Part shown: positions 27,722 to 35,498 of the stretch, piece by piece
Position numbering within the stretch: position 1 is the stretch's first letter
Layout: each line of letters begins with the position of its first letter
NCBI GenBank assembly: GCA_902493535.1
Contig: CABUQG010000016.1
Location: 1 to 39,001, forward strand
Reading direction: 5' to 3'
From: an uncultured Collinsella sp.
GTDB taxonomy: Bacteria > Actinomycetota > Coriobacteriia > Coriobacteriales > Coriobacteriaceae
DNA length: 39,001 bases
Program-made: the position numbers and the translations under genes
The notes under the pieces: generated by a model
What the model was told of the DNA's origin: nothing
Databases searched by the model: none
What the model saw: the letters and a program-made list of their open reading frames with translations, nothing else

Positions 27722-27774
27722 GTACGTCAGCATCCAAAGATGTCGAAAAATGTCGACTTTGGATGCTGGCGTAC
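27722..27774. repeat. 53-bp palindromic repeat, copy 1
   Basis: Arms GTACGTCAGCATCCAAAG and CTTTGGATGCTGGCGTAC enclose ATGTCGAAAAATGTCGA. An almost identical copy in the same orientation is at 28796-28848, and similarity continues leftwards through TGACTACCC and AAGA(A/G)CGTCC. The central 17 bases contain two ATGTCGA copies. Confidence 0.9.
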
Positions 27775-27795
27775 ATGTTTGGGTTCGGAGGGTGA

Positions 27796-28062
27796 CTAGG
27801 CAATCATCGCATCGAGCGTGATGAGCTCCCTGAGTCGCTCCGTGCGTGTTTGCCCATGGCGCTTTGCTTTTGCGTCAAACGCATCAAGAACAGACTCACC
27901 CACACGTGCCGATAAAACAACGCTTGGCTCATCGGAGATCGACGGCCTTCCCAGCTTGATGGTGCGACCCTTCGGCCACTCATCTTTTTCGTATGCCTCC
28001 GCGGCTTTCTCCAACTCTCCGGGAGCAAACCCCATCATCTTTTCGAGCTGCTTAGCGTCCAT
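27796..28062 (-). CDS. Orphan ribbon-helix-helix antitoxin-like protein
   Basis: 88 residues from ATG 28062 with AGGAGG four bases upstream; the frame is open further but that part overlaps the promoter. The N-terminal half is acidic/helical (DAKQLEKMMGFAPGELEKAA), a basic turn follows (GRTIKLGRPS), and the C-terminal VVLSARVGESVLDAFDAKAK, then RHGQTRTERLRELI looks like a ribbon-helix-helix DNA-binding fold. This resembles type II antitoxins, but I find no toxin gene on either side, so it is orphan or a stand-alone regulator. It lies inside a repeat-rich island. Confidence 0.65.
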   Translation of the reverse strand: MDAKQLEKMMGFAPGELEKAAEAYEKDEWPKGRTIKLGRPSISDEPSVVLSARVGESVLDAFDAKAKRHGQTRTERLRELITLDAMIA

Positions 28063-28116
28063 AGCGCCTCCTATCGATCGGCATAATGTCGAGCAGAGGT
28101 CAACGGATACTCTTTT

Positions 28117-28145
28117 TGTATACAGTTTTGTAGACAAAAATACAA
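28117..28145 (-). promoter_or_regulatory. Promoter and palindromic operator of the antitoxin-like gene
   Basis: On the minus strand TTGTAT (28145-28140), 17 bases, TATACA (28122-28117). The spacer contains the dyad TTTTGTCTACAAAA and the -10 lies in the TTTTTGTATACAG half, a pattern that fits autoregulation by a ribbon-helix-helix protein. Confidence 0.6.
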
Positions 28146-28465
28146 ACAGTTTATCAGGCTAATTAGCTTGTTTTGACCCGCGTGTTCGATAGGAAACGAG
28201 CATTGACGGTTTCGATACTCCTTTGCTTTTCAGCCTGGAATTTGGATGCTCATTGAACTTCCGGAGGGGAGCGCTTTATTAAGCTATCGAGATTCTGAGC
28301 AGGAGCTCTCACTGGTCTTCGATAATGGGACCAGCTTAATTCGCGACACAGTGTGTCGCGAATGGGAGTAGTCGTTAGGTGTCCTTCAATGGCTAGTCAT
28401 ATAAGAACGTCCAAGTGTCGGATTTTGTCATTTAGTGTCGTCCTCAGCGGCTATTCTGGAGGGTC
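28146..28465. other. Non-coding stretch with a perfect 25-base hairpin and a repeat fragment
   Basis: No gene recognised. ATTCGCGACAC (28339-28349) and GTGTCGCGAAT (28353-28363) form a perfect 11-bp stem with a three-base loop. CTAGTCATATAAGAACGTCC (about 28391-28410) is a diverged arm of the 52-bp palindrome at 27656. Confidence 0.6.
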
Positions 28466-28695
28466 GTGGTCAAAAAAGGGCAAATATGAGTACTGTTGCC
28501 ATTATAGTTGCATTTATTTTGCTATAAATAGTAGCTCCTGATGAGACTTGTTCCCATTAGGAGCTACTTTTATTGAACATATGAGGAGAAATAGCGTCGT
28601 CTACGGACGTATGGAACGTTGAATAGTTCCTGAAGTGATCAAAATCGCTGCTACTAAACAGGTAGCAGTACTCATATTTGCCCTTTTTTGACCAC
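28466..28695. mobile_element. 230-bp MITE-like element with 35-bp terminal inverted repeats
   Basis: The left end (28466-28500) begins GTGGTCAAAAAAGGGCAAAT and the right end (28661-28695) is its inverse with two mismatches (TACTGTTGCC against TACTGCTACC). The 160-base interior is A/T-rich and holds no credible gene; it includes the terminator at 28531-28574. Size, long inverted ends and lack of coding capacity fit a non-autonomous element. A target duplication is not clear. Confidence 0.7.
28531..28574 (+). terminator. Terminator-like hairpin inside the MITE-like element
   Basis: GTAGCTCCT/AGGAGCTAC perfect 9-bp stem, 19-base loop, then TTTTATT. It would stop rightward read-through. Confidence 0.65.
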
Positions 28696-28795
28696 AGCCC
28701 TCTCGGAAACCTTTCCAGAGGCGTCAAACAGCCATAATCCAAAGGTCGCCTCAAACAATTAGCCGGCTAAGAGCGTCCATGACTACCCAAAAGCT

Positions 28796-28848
28796 GTACG
28801 CCAGCATCCAAAGATGTCGAAAAATGTCGACTTTGGATGCTGGTGTAC
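28796..28848. repeat. 53-bp palindromic repeat, copy 2
   Basis: Second copy of the element at 27722-27774, same orientation and length, differing at only two bases in the arms (GTACGCCAG, CTGGTGTAC). The differences are not compensatory. It lies 48 bases beyond the end of the glutaredoxin gene. Confidence 0.9.
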
Positions 28849-28896
28849 ATGTTTGGGTCGTATGGGCTGGGGCCCTGGACGGGCAGAGCGTGCGTA

Positions 28897-29142
28897 CTAG
28901 AGCAGATTCTCCTGCAGCCATGCGATGATGTCGCTCGATTCGTAGAGTGGTTTGCCGTCGATGAACAGGCAGGGAACCTGGCGTTTTCCGCCGACGGCGA
29001 TGAGTGTCTGCTCGGCTTCGGTATCGGTCGAGATATTGCGCTCGGGGATGGTCACACCGTTATCGGCAAGGAATCGCTTGACTTTTATGCAATACGGGCA
29101 GCCGGTCATAACGTACAGCGTGAGCTCATGATTAGTAGCCAT
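28897..29142 (-). CDS. Glutaredoxin-family protein
   Basis: 81 residues from ATG 29142 (GGAG four bases upstream). Glutaredoxin fold with the CPYC active site (Cys15, Cys18) in LYVMTGCPYCIKVKRFL, cis-Pro site RQVPCLFIDGKPL and C-terminal ESSDIIAWLQENL. It reduces protein disulfides or glutathione/alternative-thiol mixed disulfides in the cytoplasm. A third Cys in VPCLF follows the cis-Pro. It lies 51 bases downstream of the TipAS regulator on the same strand and could share its transcript. Confidence 0.92.
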   Translation of the reverse strand: MATNHELTLYVMTGCPYCIKVKRFLADNGVTIPERNISTDTEAEQTLIAVGGKRQVPCLFIDGKPLYESSDIIAWLQENLL

Positions 29143-29193
29143 GGGTCTCCAATCGGTTGAGGTTTCGATTGAAATACCCAAAGCAGCCGCGGT

Positions 29194-30021
29194 CTATGCG
29201 CGCGTCAACGACGACTCGATGGCCTGGACCAGAAACGCCGTGGCTCCGGTGCCGCAGGGCTTGTCGTAGTAGTCAACAAAGCGCTGGTCGGCAAGATAGC
29301 CGTGGGCGAGGCCCAGGTATGCTTCGTCTTGGGGCTCGTGTCCCCAGTTAAGGGCAATCCATCGACGGTGCATTGCGACAAGTTTGTGGGCCTCGTTGCT
29401 CTCTGGGTCGCCAATGCCCATGGCAATCGAAAGCTGGCCCAGAACAGCGCGTTCAAGTTCCTTCATGTCGTTCCATGTCTCGGGGTCCATGTCCAGCAGC
29501 GCTTCATCTGCTGCATCGATAGCCTCATCGCCATAGCGCGCCCGCGCTTCGGCGCCGTAGCGCTCCTCGTTTTCCTGCACGGCGCGCCAGCGTTCCAGTT
29601 GCGGCAAGACGGCGCCCATGAGCGAGACGGCTTCGTCGAGTGACATGCCGGTGTTTTGTGCCAGACGCGGGGCACAATCCTCGATCATCGCCTCCATGGT
29701 GGTGTCGTAGGTGTACTTGCCGTGGTCGTAGCACCACTTGCAGTAATGGTCGGTCGTGGCGCCCGCGGCATCGGTGCCGCAGTCGTCGGGCGTGAGTATC
29801 ATGCCGCAGCTCTGGCAATAATGCTCGGGCATTTCGAGCAGGTGGGACAGTGGTTCGCCGGTTACGGCGGCAATGAGCTTCATCATGTCGATGCCCGGGG
29901 TGACCTCGTCGCGCTCCCAACGGCTGACGGCTTGGCGCGTGACAAAGAGTTTGGCGGCGAGCTGCTCTTGGGTAAGGTGATGGGCGCGACGGACAGCGAT
30001 GAGCTTTTCTGCAAAGGCCAT
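29194..30021 (-). CDS. XRE HTH/zinc-ribbon/TipAS-domain regulator
   Basis: 275 residues. N-terminal XRE HTH (AVRRAHHLTQEQLAAKLFVT, then RQAVSRWERDEVTPGIDMMK), a four-cysteine zinc ribbon (CQSC, Cys69/72; CKWC, Cys94/97), and a C-terminal all-helical domain with the TipAS pattern LSIAMGIGDPESNEAHKLVA, then HRRWIALNWGHEPQDEAYLG and RFVDYYDKPCGTGATAFLVQ. TipAS domains in MerR proteins trap thiopeptide or other macrocyclic antibiotics. Here the same ligand domain is attached to an XRE DNA-binding domain via a zinc ribbon. GAAAGGAG precedes the ATG. It diverges from trmO and lies upstream of a glutaredoxin gene. Confidence 0.8.
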   Translation of the reverse strand: MAFAEKLIAVRRAHHLTQEQLAAKLFVTRQAVSRWERDEVTPGIDMMKLIAAVTGEPLSHLLEMPEHYCQSCGMILTPDDCGTDAAGATTDHYCKWCYDHGKYTYDTTMEAMIEDCAPRLAQNTGMSLDEAVSLMGAVLPQLERWRAVQENEERYGAEARARYGDEAIDAADEALLDMDPETWNDMKELERAVLGQLSIAMGIGDPESNEAHKLVAMHRRWIALNWGHEPQDEAYLGLAHGYLADQRFVDYYDKPCGTGATAFLVQAIESSLTRA

Positions 30022-30148
30022 AGCGGCTCCTTTCTGCTGGTTGATGGCTTAAGCATACGCGGCGGCAGGCGCCCTTCCAAGCAACCGTTGGTTGCACGAC
30101 GGGGACTGCGGCGAAGAATTGCGCGCAACGCCCCACACCTCCATGCCG

Positions 30149-30154
30149 TACAAT
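30149..30154 (+). promoter_or_regulatory. TACAAT -10 box suggesting a leaderless trmO transcript
   Basis: TACAAT ends eight bases before the ATG at 30162, so a transcript started at the usual distance would begin at or beside that ATG. No Shine-Dalgarno is visible before either in-frame ATG. A matching -35 is not obvious. Confidence 0.35.
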
Positions 30155-30161
30155 GACCGGC

Positions 30162-30899
30162 ATGGAACCTATTGCACACATACATACCGACCTGCCGCAG
30201 AAGTTCGGCATTCCGCGCAGCAGCTTTTTGGCGCCTCATCTGCAGGGACGCATCGTTTTTGAGCCGGAATTTGCCTCCAATGCAGCGGTTGAGGGTCTGG
30301 ACTCCTTCTCTCACCTATGGCTGCTGTGGCGTTTTGAAAACGGCACACCCGGCGGCACGGCTAAGGACATAGCCGCCGATGCCAAGACGCGGGACAGGTC
30401 CGGAACCAACGCAAAATGGTCGAAAACCGTGCGTCCGCCGCGTCTGGGCGGAGCCGAGCGCGTGGGAGTGTTTGCCACGCGCAGTCCGTTTCGCCCGAAT
30501 CCCATCGGGCTTACCTGCGTCAAGCTCGACCGCGTGGAGCTTACCGACGATGGCCCCATCATCCATGTGCTGGGGGCCGATCTGCGCGATGGCACGCCCA
30601 TCTACGATATCAAGCCCTACATTCCGTTTGCGGACTGTCACCCGGATGCGACCGGCGGCTGGATTGAGGATGCTCCGTGGCAAGAGCTCGACGTCGAGTT
30701 CCCGCAGGCGCTGCAAGACACAGTCCCGCCCGCAAAGCTCCCCGGCTTGGTCGAGGTCCTTCGCCAAGATCCACGCCGTGCAGGCAGCAAACACGAGCCA
30801 AACCGCGTCTATCACCTGGCCTACGCCGGGCTCGACATATCTTTTACGGTCGATGAAACCCAGCTAACCGTAGTCGCCGTCAACGACGCGCAAGACTAA
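30162..30899 (+). CDS. trmO: tRNA (N6-threonylcarbamoyladenosine37-N6)-methyltransferase TrmO
   Basis: About 245 residues of the TrmO/VirR (UPF0066) family, which uses SAM to methylate t6A at position 37 of tRNA. Seen: FGIPRSSFLAPHLQGRIVFE, EGLDSFSHLWLLWRFE, and RLGGAERVGVFATRSPFRPN with PIGLTCVKLDRVE, the family's most conserved block. GADLRDGTPIYDIKPYIPFA carries the catalytic/SAM loop. A C-terminal extension (about 30705-30899) matches the longer TrmO form. An in-frame ATG at 30153 is an alternative start, but the -10 position favours 30162. Confidence 0.88.
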   Translation: MEPIAHIHTDLPQKFGIPRSSFLAPHLQGRIVFEPEFASNAAVEGLDSFSHLWLLWRFENGTPGGTAKDIAADAKTRDRSGTNAKWSKTVRPPRLGGAERVGVFATRSPFRPNPIGLTCVKLDRVELTDDGPIIHVLGADLRDGTPIYDIKPYIPFADCHPDATGGWIEDAPWQELDVEFPQALQDTVPPAKLPGLVEVLRQDPRRAGSKHEPNRVYHLAYAGLDISFTVDETQLTVVAVNDAQD

Positions 30900-31011
30900 C
30901 CAGCCATTCGTCCGCACCCGTCAAATTAAGCGCCAAACCCCATGCCAAAATCGCCCGTGCTGGTGGACAATAACGCCTATCGAAACAGTCTACTTTGCAC
31001 GGGAGCTCAGC

Positions 31012-32226
31012 ATGAAATACGACTTTAGCTCGCTAATCGATCGCCACGGCATGGACTCCATCGCCGTTGACTCCTGGGGCGAGATCCCCGGTATGGCTCC
31101 GAACGCACCCGACGAGGGCTTCGACCGCATTCCCATGTGGGTGGCCGACATGAATTTTGCCACGGTGCCCACGGTCCAGGAGCACATCATTCAGCGCGCT
31201 CAGCATCCCATGTTTGGCTACTTTAACCCGCGCTCCGAGTATTTCGACCGCATCATCGAATGGCAGAGCCGCCGCAATGGCGTCGAGGGTCTGCGCCCTG
31301 AACATATCGGCTACGAAAACGGCGTGCTGGGCGGTGTCGTGTCGACGCTGCGTGCGTATGTTCAGCCAGGCGATGCTGTGCTGGTCCACAGCCCTACCTA
31401 CATCGGCTTTACCAAGTCCATCGAGGCCGCGGGCTATCGTATTGTCCACAGCCCGCTTAAGCTCGACGACCAGGGCGTGTGGCGTATGGACTTTGAGGAC
31501 ATGGAGCACAAGCTCGCCCAAAACCACATCCATGCCGCGGTGTTCTGCTCGCCGCACAATCCCTGCGGCCGCGTATGGGAGCGCGACGAGATTGAGCGCG
31601 CCATGGACATCTATTGCCAGCACGATTGCGTGGTGATCTCGGACGAGATTTGGTCCGATATCATTCTGCCGGGTCACAAGCATATTCCGACGCAGTCGGT
31701 GAGCGAGGATGCCCGCATGCGCACGGTTGCCCTCTATGCGCCGAGCAAGACGTTTAACCTGACGGGCCTTGTCGGCAGCTACCACATTGTCTACAACGAG
31801 ACGCTGCGTGACCGCATCTGCGCCGTGTCCAACAAGACCCACTACAACGAGATGAACGTCCTCTCCATGCATGCGCTTATCGGTGCCTACCAGCCGCAGG
31901 GCTATGAGTGGGTGGACGAGCTCAATCAGGTGCTTGCCGGCAATATCGAGTACTTCTGCAATTACGTGGACGAGCATTTTGAGGGCGTGTCCTATTCGCG
32001 TCCGCAGGGCACGTACATGGTGTTTCTGGACTGCACCGAGTGGTGCCGAGAGCATGGCCGCGATATTCAGTGGTTGCTCGATGAGGGGGCACGCGTGGGC
32101 GTGGGGTATCAGGACGGCCGCCCGTTCCACGGACCCTGCTACATTCGCGTGAATCTGGCGCTGCCGCTTTCGCGCGTAAGGGAGGCGTGCGACCGCCTGG
32201 ACCGCTACGTTTTTAATGCACGGTAA
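31012..32226 (+). CDS. PatB/MalY-type aminotransferase (cystathionine beta-lyase family)
   Basis: 404 residues, fold-type I PLP enzyme. The N-terminal IPMWVADMNFATVPTVQEHI, then HPMFGYF is the MalY/PatB hallmark. The PLP site includes SPHNPCGRVW (Asn183), VVISDEIWSDI (Asp211), and the Schiff-base lysine Lys246 in YAPSKTFNLTGL. The C-terminal VNLALPLSRVREACDRL holds the carboxylate-binding Arg. Family members cleave cystathionine or cysteine conjugates (releasing thiol, pyruvate and ammonia) or act as aminotransferases; MalY also modulates a regulator. GGGAG precedes the ATG. It stands alone between trmO and the sensor genes. Confidence 0.9.
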   Translation: MKYDFSSLIDRHGMDSIAVDSWGEIPGMAPNAPDEGFDRIPMWVADMNFATVPTVQEHIIQRAQHPMFGYFNPRSEYFDRIIEWQSRRNGVEGLRPEHIGYENGVLGGVVSTLRAYVQPGDAVLVHSPTYIGFTKSIEAAGYRIVHSPLKLDDQGVWRMDFEDMEHKLAQNHIHAAVFCSPHNPCGRVWERDEIERAMDIYCQHDCVVISDEIWSDIILPGHKHIPTQSVSEDARMRTVALYAPSKTFNLTGLVGSYHIVYNETLRDRICAVSNKTHYNEMNVLSMHALIGAYQPQGYEWVDELNQVLAGNIEYFCNYVDEHFEGVSYSRPQGTYMVFLDCTEWCREHGRDIQWLLDEGARVGVGYQDGRPFHGPCYIRVNLALPLSRVREACDRLDRYVFNAR

Positions 32227-32322
32227 GTGAGCACTGCATGCGGGGCCTTCTGCCAAGTCGGCTGGAAGGTCCCACACGGTAAAGCGCCTGTAACAATTGG
32301 GCACTCGTGTGGTTTTGTTTGC

Positions 32323-32328
32323 TATTAT
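32323..32328 (+). promoter_or_regulatory. Extended -10 promoter of the solute-binding lipoprotein/kinase operon
   Basis: TGCTATTAT (extended -10, hexamer 32323-32328) lies 43 bases before the lipoprotein ATG, in a T-rich stretch; the -35 is weak. The upstream hairpin GGGGCCTTC/GAAGGTCCC (about 32240-32271) may end the aminotransferase transcript. Confidence 0.5.
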
Positions 32329-32370
32329 CTTTAACCATTTAAGTCTGTAAACAGGATCGTATGGAGCTCG

Positions 32371-33240
32371 ATGAAAAGATCCCGTCGCTCGGTTGCCATT
32401 TCGTTGTTTGTTGCGCTTGCAGTGGCGAGCGTCTTTGTCGTAGCGATAGCTGGCTGCTCCGGGTCGAATGACGGAGCCTCGACGTCTGCATTAGAAGGTC
32501 TGGACGCCTCGCAAGTCAAAGACGACGACCTTAAGACGCTCAACGTCGGAAGCGACCTCTATCCACCGTTTGTGTATACCGACGAGTACGGCGATATCGT
32601 TGGCCTGGATGTCGAGATATTGACCGAGGCTTTGGCTCGCATTGGTTACAAGCCAAAATACCAGCTGATCGACTGGGAAAAGAAGAAGGAGCTGCTGGCG
32701 AGCGGCGAACTCGATTGTGTCATGGGCAGCTTTAGTATGACGGGTCGCGAAAACGAATATCGTTGGGCCGGCCCGTACCTTGCGAGCCGCCAGGTGGTCG
32801 CGGTCGATTCCCAGAGCGATATCTACACGCTTGCCGATCTTGAGGATAAGATCGTGGCGGTTCAGTCCACCACCAAGCCCGAGGACATTTTGCTCAATCG
32901 CATAAATGAAAACGTTCCGCAGATCAAGGAACTCTACAGCTTTTCGGACGGTTCATACCTGAACCCGGCGCTCGTCGAGGGCCTGGTCGACGCTATCGCC
33001 GCGCATGAGTCCTCGTTCCTCACCTACGAAAAAGACTATGGTGTGACATATCGCATTTTGGATGAGCCGCTGCTAGAGGTCGGTTTGGGCACCGCTTTCG
33101 ATATCAACGATACGCGTGGCATCGACGTCAAGCTCACTCATGCCTATCAAGAAATGCTTGCCGATGGCACCATGGAACGCCTGGTGTCAAAGTACTTCGA
33201 TGACCCTTCGCCATTTTTGAATATGGAGGGCCTGTCATGA
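32371..33240 (+). CDS. Solute-binding lipoprotein (family 3), sensor-associated
   Basis: 289 residues. A basic start and hydrophobic signal (RRSVAISLFVALAVASVFVV) lead to the lipobox AIAGC. The body is an amino-acid-type SBP_bac_3 fold: LNVGSDLYPPFVYTDEYGDI, GLDVEILTEALARIGYKPKY, GELDCVMGSFSMTGRENEYR, and the C-terminal YQEMLADGTMERLVSKYFDD. There is no ABC permease or ATPase gene nearby; instead the stop overlaps the start of a hybrid histidine kinase (ATGA at 33237-33240). It therefore most likely delivers the ligand signal to the kinase rather than to a transporter. Confidence 0.88.
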   Translation: MKRSRRSVAISLFVALAVASVFVVAIAGCSGSNDGASTSALEGLDASQVKDDDLKTLNVGSDLYPPFVYTDEYGDIVGLDVEILTEALARIGYKPKYQLIDWEKKKELLASGELDCVMGSFSMTGRENEYRWAGPYLASRQVVAVDSQSDIYTLADLEDKIVAVQSTTKPEDILLNRINENVPQIKELYSFSDGSYLNPALVEGLVDAIAAHESSFLTYEKDYGVTYRILDEPLLEVGLGTAFDINDTRGIDVKLTHAYQEMLADGTMERLVSKYFDDPSPFLNMEGLS

Positions 33241-35429
33241 TCGATGCGCCCGACCACGCTGCTCAGGAGCGGGGCAATCGTTCGGCAGGGGCATGGCTCC
33301 TTGTCGCTCTGCTGGGGATAGCGCTCTCGGTTGTTGCCGGCATGATGAGCTACGGTTACACGACGGCCCAAGCCGAGCAGCGCTTTGCCGACGTTGTCGA
33401 TTACGTGGCGACGCAGAGCCTTTCCTACGATGCATTCAACAGCGCCTATACGACCAAAAACCTGATTCGCGTTATGGAGATCGCCGGAGAGGCTGCCCGC
33501 GATATGGAGCGCGACGGTTCAGTGGATAACGCCATGCTGGAGCAATACGCCGACCAGTTCAACGTGAGCGCGCTGATCGTGACGGACGCATCGGGCAATT
33601 TGGTGTCCGAGTCCTCGACGGGCGATGTGGACTACGGGTCGCTCGCTACGTATCTCAAAGAATCACCCGTGCTGGAGGTGGCAACTCATCCGCTTAAGTC
33701 CTATACCGCCCGCATCACGCTTGCGGATGATTCGGTCGCAGACATTGGCTGCGTGACTCGGCAGGATGGCGAGGGCATCGTTATCGCGGTAAGGCATCAG
33801 AGTGCGAAAGCGGTTGCAAGCAATACACTCAAACTGCAGAGCTTGCTTGATGGCTATGAAACCATCGATAGCGGCAATATCGTGATCGAAAGCGACGGCA
33901 AGGTCGTTGCGACCAATGCCGTTGAACCCACCGTATTGGGCGTGTTCGATCTGCCTGCGACGGATGTCTTTATTGTCGACGGTATTAAGGATCGATGCCT
34001 GGCTGGTAAGGTCAGATTGGTTAACGCCGACGGCGAGTGGTATTTGGGCACATTTGGAAAAGCGCACAAATTCTATGTGTACACCTATGCCTCGGCGCAG
34101 CGCTACTTTGAGGTCGCCGCGGCTGTTGCCGCCGGCGTGCTGGTGCTCTACGGCGGTGTTATAGCCGTTGTTGTGACGGTGCGTCGCCGCGCTGATCGTC
34201 GACGTTTGACGGACTTGCTGCAGCAGGAGCGCGACTATGGCGACAAGCTGGCAAAGGCGGCGCGTGAGGCCTCGTCTGCCAACTCGGCAAAGACGGAGTT
34301 TCTGCGTCGCATGAGCCACGATCTGCGCACGCCCATCAACGGTATTCGCGGCATGGTCGAGGTTGGCGATGCCAATGCGGACGATCTGCAAAAGCAGGCT
34401 GAGTGCCGCTCAAAAATCTGGACGGCATCGGGACTGCTGCTCGACCTTGCCAACGAGGCGCTCGATATGAGTCGCCTGGAGAGCGGGCAGGTCGACCTGA
34501 ACCTCGTGCCCATAAATTTGGTGGCCCTCAACTGTGAAGTGCGCGATATTCTGGAGCGCCAGGCCGAGGAGCGTCTGGTGACAATTATCTCCGACCAGCA
34601 GACGCTTAATCATCCCTATGCGCGGGTGAGCGTGACGCACCTCAAGCGTTTGTTGCTCAATATTGCCGGCAATGCCGTCAAGTACAACCGCCAGGGCGGC
34701 TATGTTCGCCTGGTGTGCCGCGAGGTGGAGCCAGCGGATGGCGTCCCCGTCTATGAATACACGATCGCCGACAACGGTATTGGTATGAGCGAGGAGTTCC
34801 AACAGCACCTCTACGAGCCGTTTTGTCGCGAGGAGCAACAGGTGGAAGGCGCTTCATCGGGAACTGGCCTGGGCGCGCCTATCGCAAAACAGTTGGTCGA
34901 GCTTATGGGCGGAACCATGAACTTTACGAGTGTCTTGGGGCAGGGGACGACGTTTACCATCCGCCTACCGTTCGAGAAGTGCGACCGCTCCGAGATTCCT
35001 CAGGCAGTTCGCGTAGATGCGGGCGATGGCGATGCGCTCCAGGGCCTGCGCGTTTTGCTCGTAGAGGATAACGATCTGAACGCCGAGATCGCGCAGTTTA
35101 CGCTCAGCCGTGCCGGTGCCGTCGTGACGCATGCTAAGGATGGTGAGTCTGCCGTCGAGGCGTTTGCCGCGAGCGCACCGCACGAGTGCGACGTGGTGTT
35201 GATGGACATCATGATGCCCGGTATCGATGGCCTTGAGGCCACGCGTCGAATTCGAGCACTCGATCGCGAGGATGCCGCGACCACGCCGATTATCGCCGTG
35301 AGCGCCAACGCCTTTGCCGACGACCGCAGGCTTTCGCGTGAGGCGGGCATGGACGCGCACCTGAGTAAACCCGTGAGCTCGCAAGAGCTCGTCGAGGCGC
35401 TAGCGCACATCGCCGCCGACGCTTCATAA
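33237..35429 (+). CDS. Hybrid sensor histidine kinase (HisKA-HATPase-REC)
   Basis: 730 residues. TM1 about 18-40, extracytoplasmic sensor about 41-288 (dCache/PAS-like), TM2 about 291-316, HisKA SANSAKTEFLRRMSHDLRTP with His361, and ATPase with N-box LLLNIAGNAVKYN, G1 IADNGIGMS, G2 SGTGLGAPIAKQLVELMGG. A C-terminal receiver follows: LRVLLVEDNDLNAEIAQ, Asp657 in VVLMDIMMPGIDG, Lys in AHLSKPVSSQEL. G2 reads GTGLGAPI instead of the usual GTGLGLAI. There is no output domain and no separate phosphotransfer or regulator gene nearby, so the target is encoded elsewhere. Coupled to the preceding binding lipoprotein by a 4-base overlap. Confidence 0.93.
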   Translation: MIDAPDHAAQERGNRSAGAWLLVALLGIALSVVAGMMSYGYTTAQAEQRFADVVDYVATQSLSYDAFNSAYTTKNLIRVMEIAGEAARDMERDGSVDNAMLEQYADQFNVSALIVTDASGNLVSESSTGDVDYGSLATYLKESPVLEVATHPLKSYTARITLADDSVADIGCVTRQDGEGIVIAVRHQSAKAVASNTLKLQSLLDGYETIDSGNIVIESDGKVVATNAVEPTVLGVFDLPATDVFIVDGIKDRCLAGKVRLVNADGEWYLGTFGKAHKFYVYTYASAQRYFEVAAAVAAGVLVLYGGVIAVVVTVRRRADRRRLTDLLQQERDYGDKLAKAAREASSANSAKTEFLRRMSHDLRTPINGIRGMVEVGDANADDLQKQAECRSKIWTASGLLLDLANEALDMSRLESGQVDLNLVPINLVALNCEVRDILERQAEERLVTIISDQQTLNHPYARVSVTHLKRLLLNIAGNAVKYNRQGGYVRLVCREVEPADGVPVYEYTIADNGIGMSEEFQQHLYEPFCREEQQVEGASSGTGLGAPIAKQLVELMGGTMNFTSVLGQGTTFTIRLPFEKCDRSEIPQAVRVDAGDGDALQGLRVLLVEDNDLNAEIAQFTLSRAGAVVTHAKDGESAVEAFAASAPHECDVVLMDIMMPGIDGLEATRRIRALDREDAATTPIIAVSANAFADDRRLSREAGMDAHLSKPVSSQELVEALAHIAADAS

Positions 35430-35431
35430 GC

Positions 35432-35478
35432 ATATGGCCCGGTTCCAAGGTGGGTTGGAACCGGGCCATATTGTTATT
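35432..35478. terminator. Very strong terminator between convergent genes
   Basis: 17-bp perfect stem starting ATATGGCCCGGTTCCAA (35432-35448), its inverse at 35455-35471, then TGTTATT. It serves the kinase from the left and, in reverse, the oxidoreductase gene ending at 35499. Confidence 0.9.
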
Positions 35479-35498
35479 GATGAGGCCTGCTGAGGGGC

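Noticed and set aside
28353..28541. Small open frame ending in the MITE-like element
   Set aside because: Its GKYEYC peptide also appears from the other inverted end, so the similarity is a by-product of the inverted repeat, not conserved coding.
27656..28862. CRISPR-like array
   Set aside because: The repeats are long palindromes about 1.07 kb apart with no regular spacers and no cas genes.
34235..34838. Leftward frames opposite the hybrid kinase
   Set aside because: Antisense shadows with no initiation signals; the + strand has complete HisKA, HATPase and receiver motifs.
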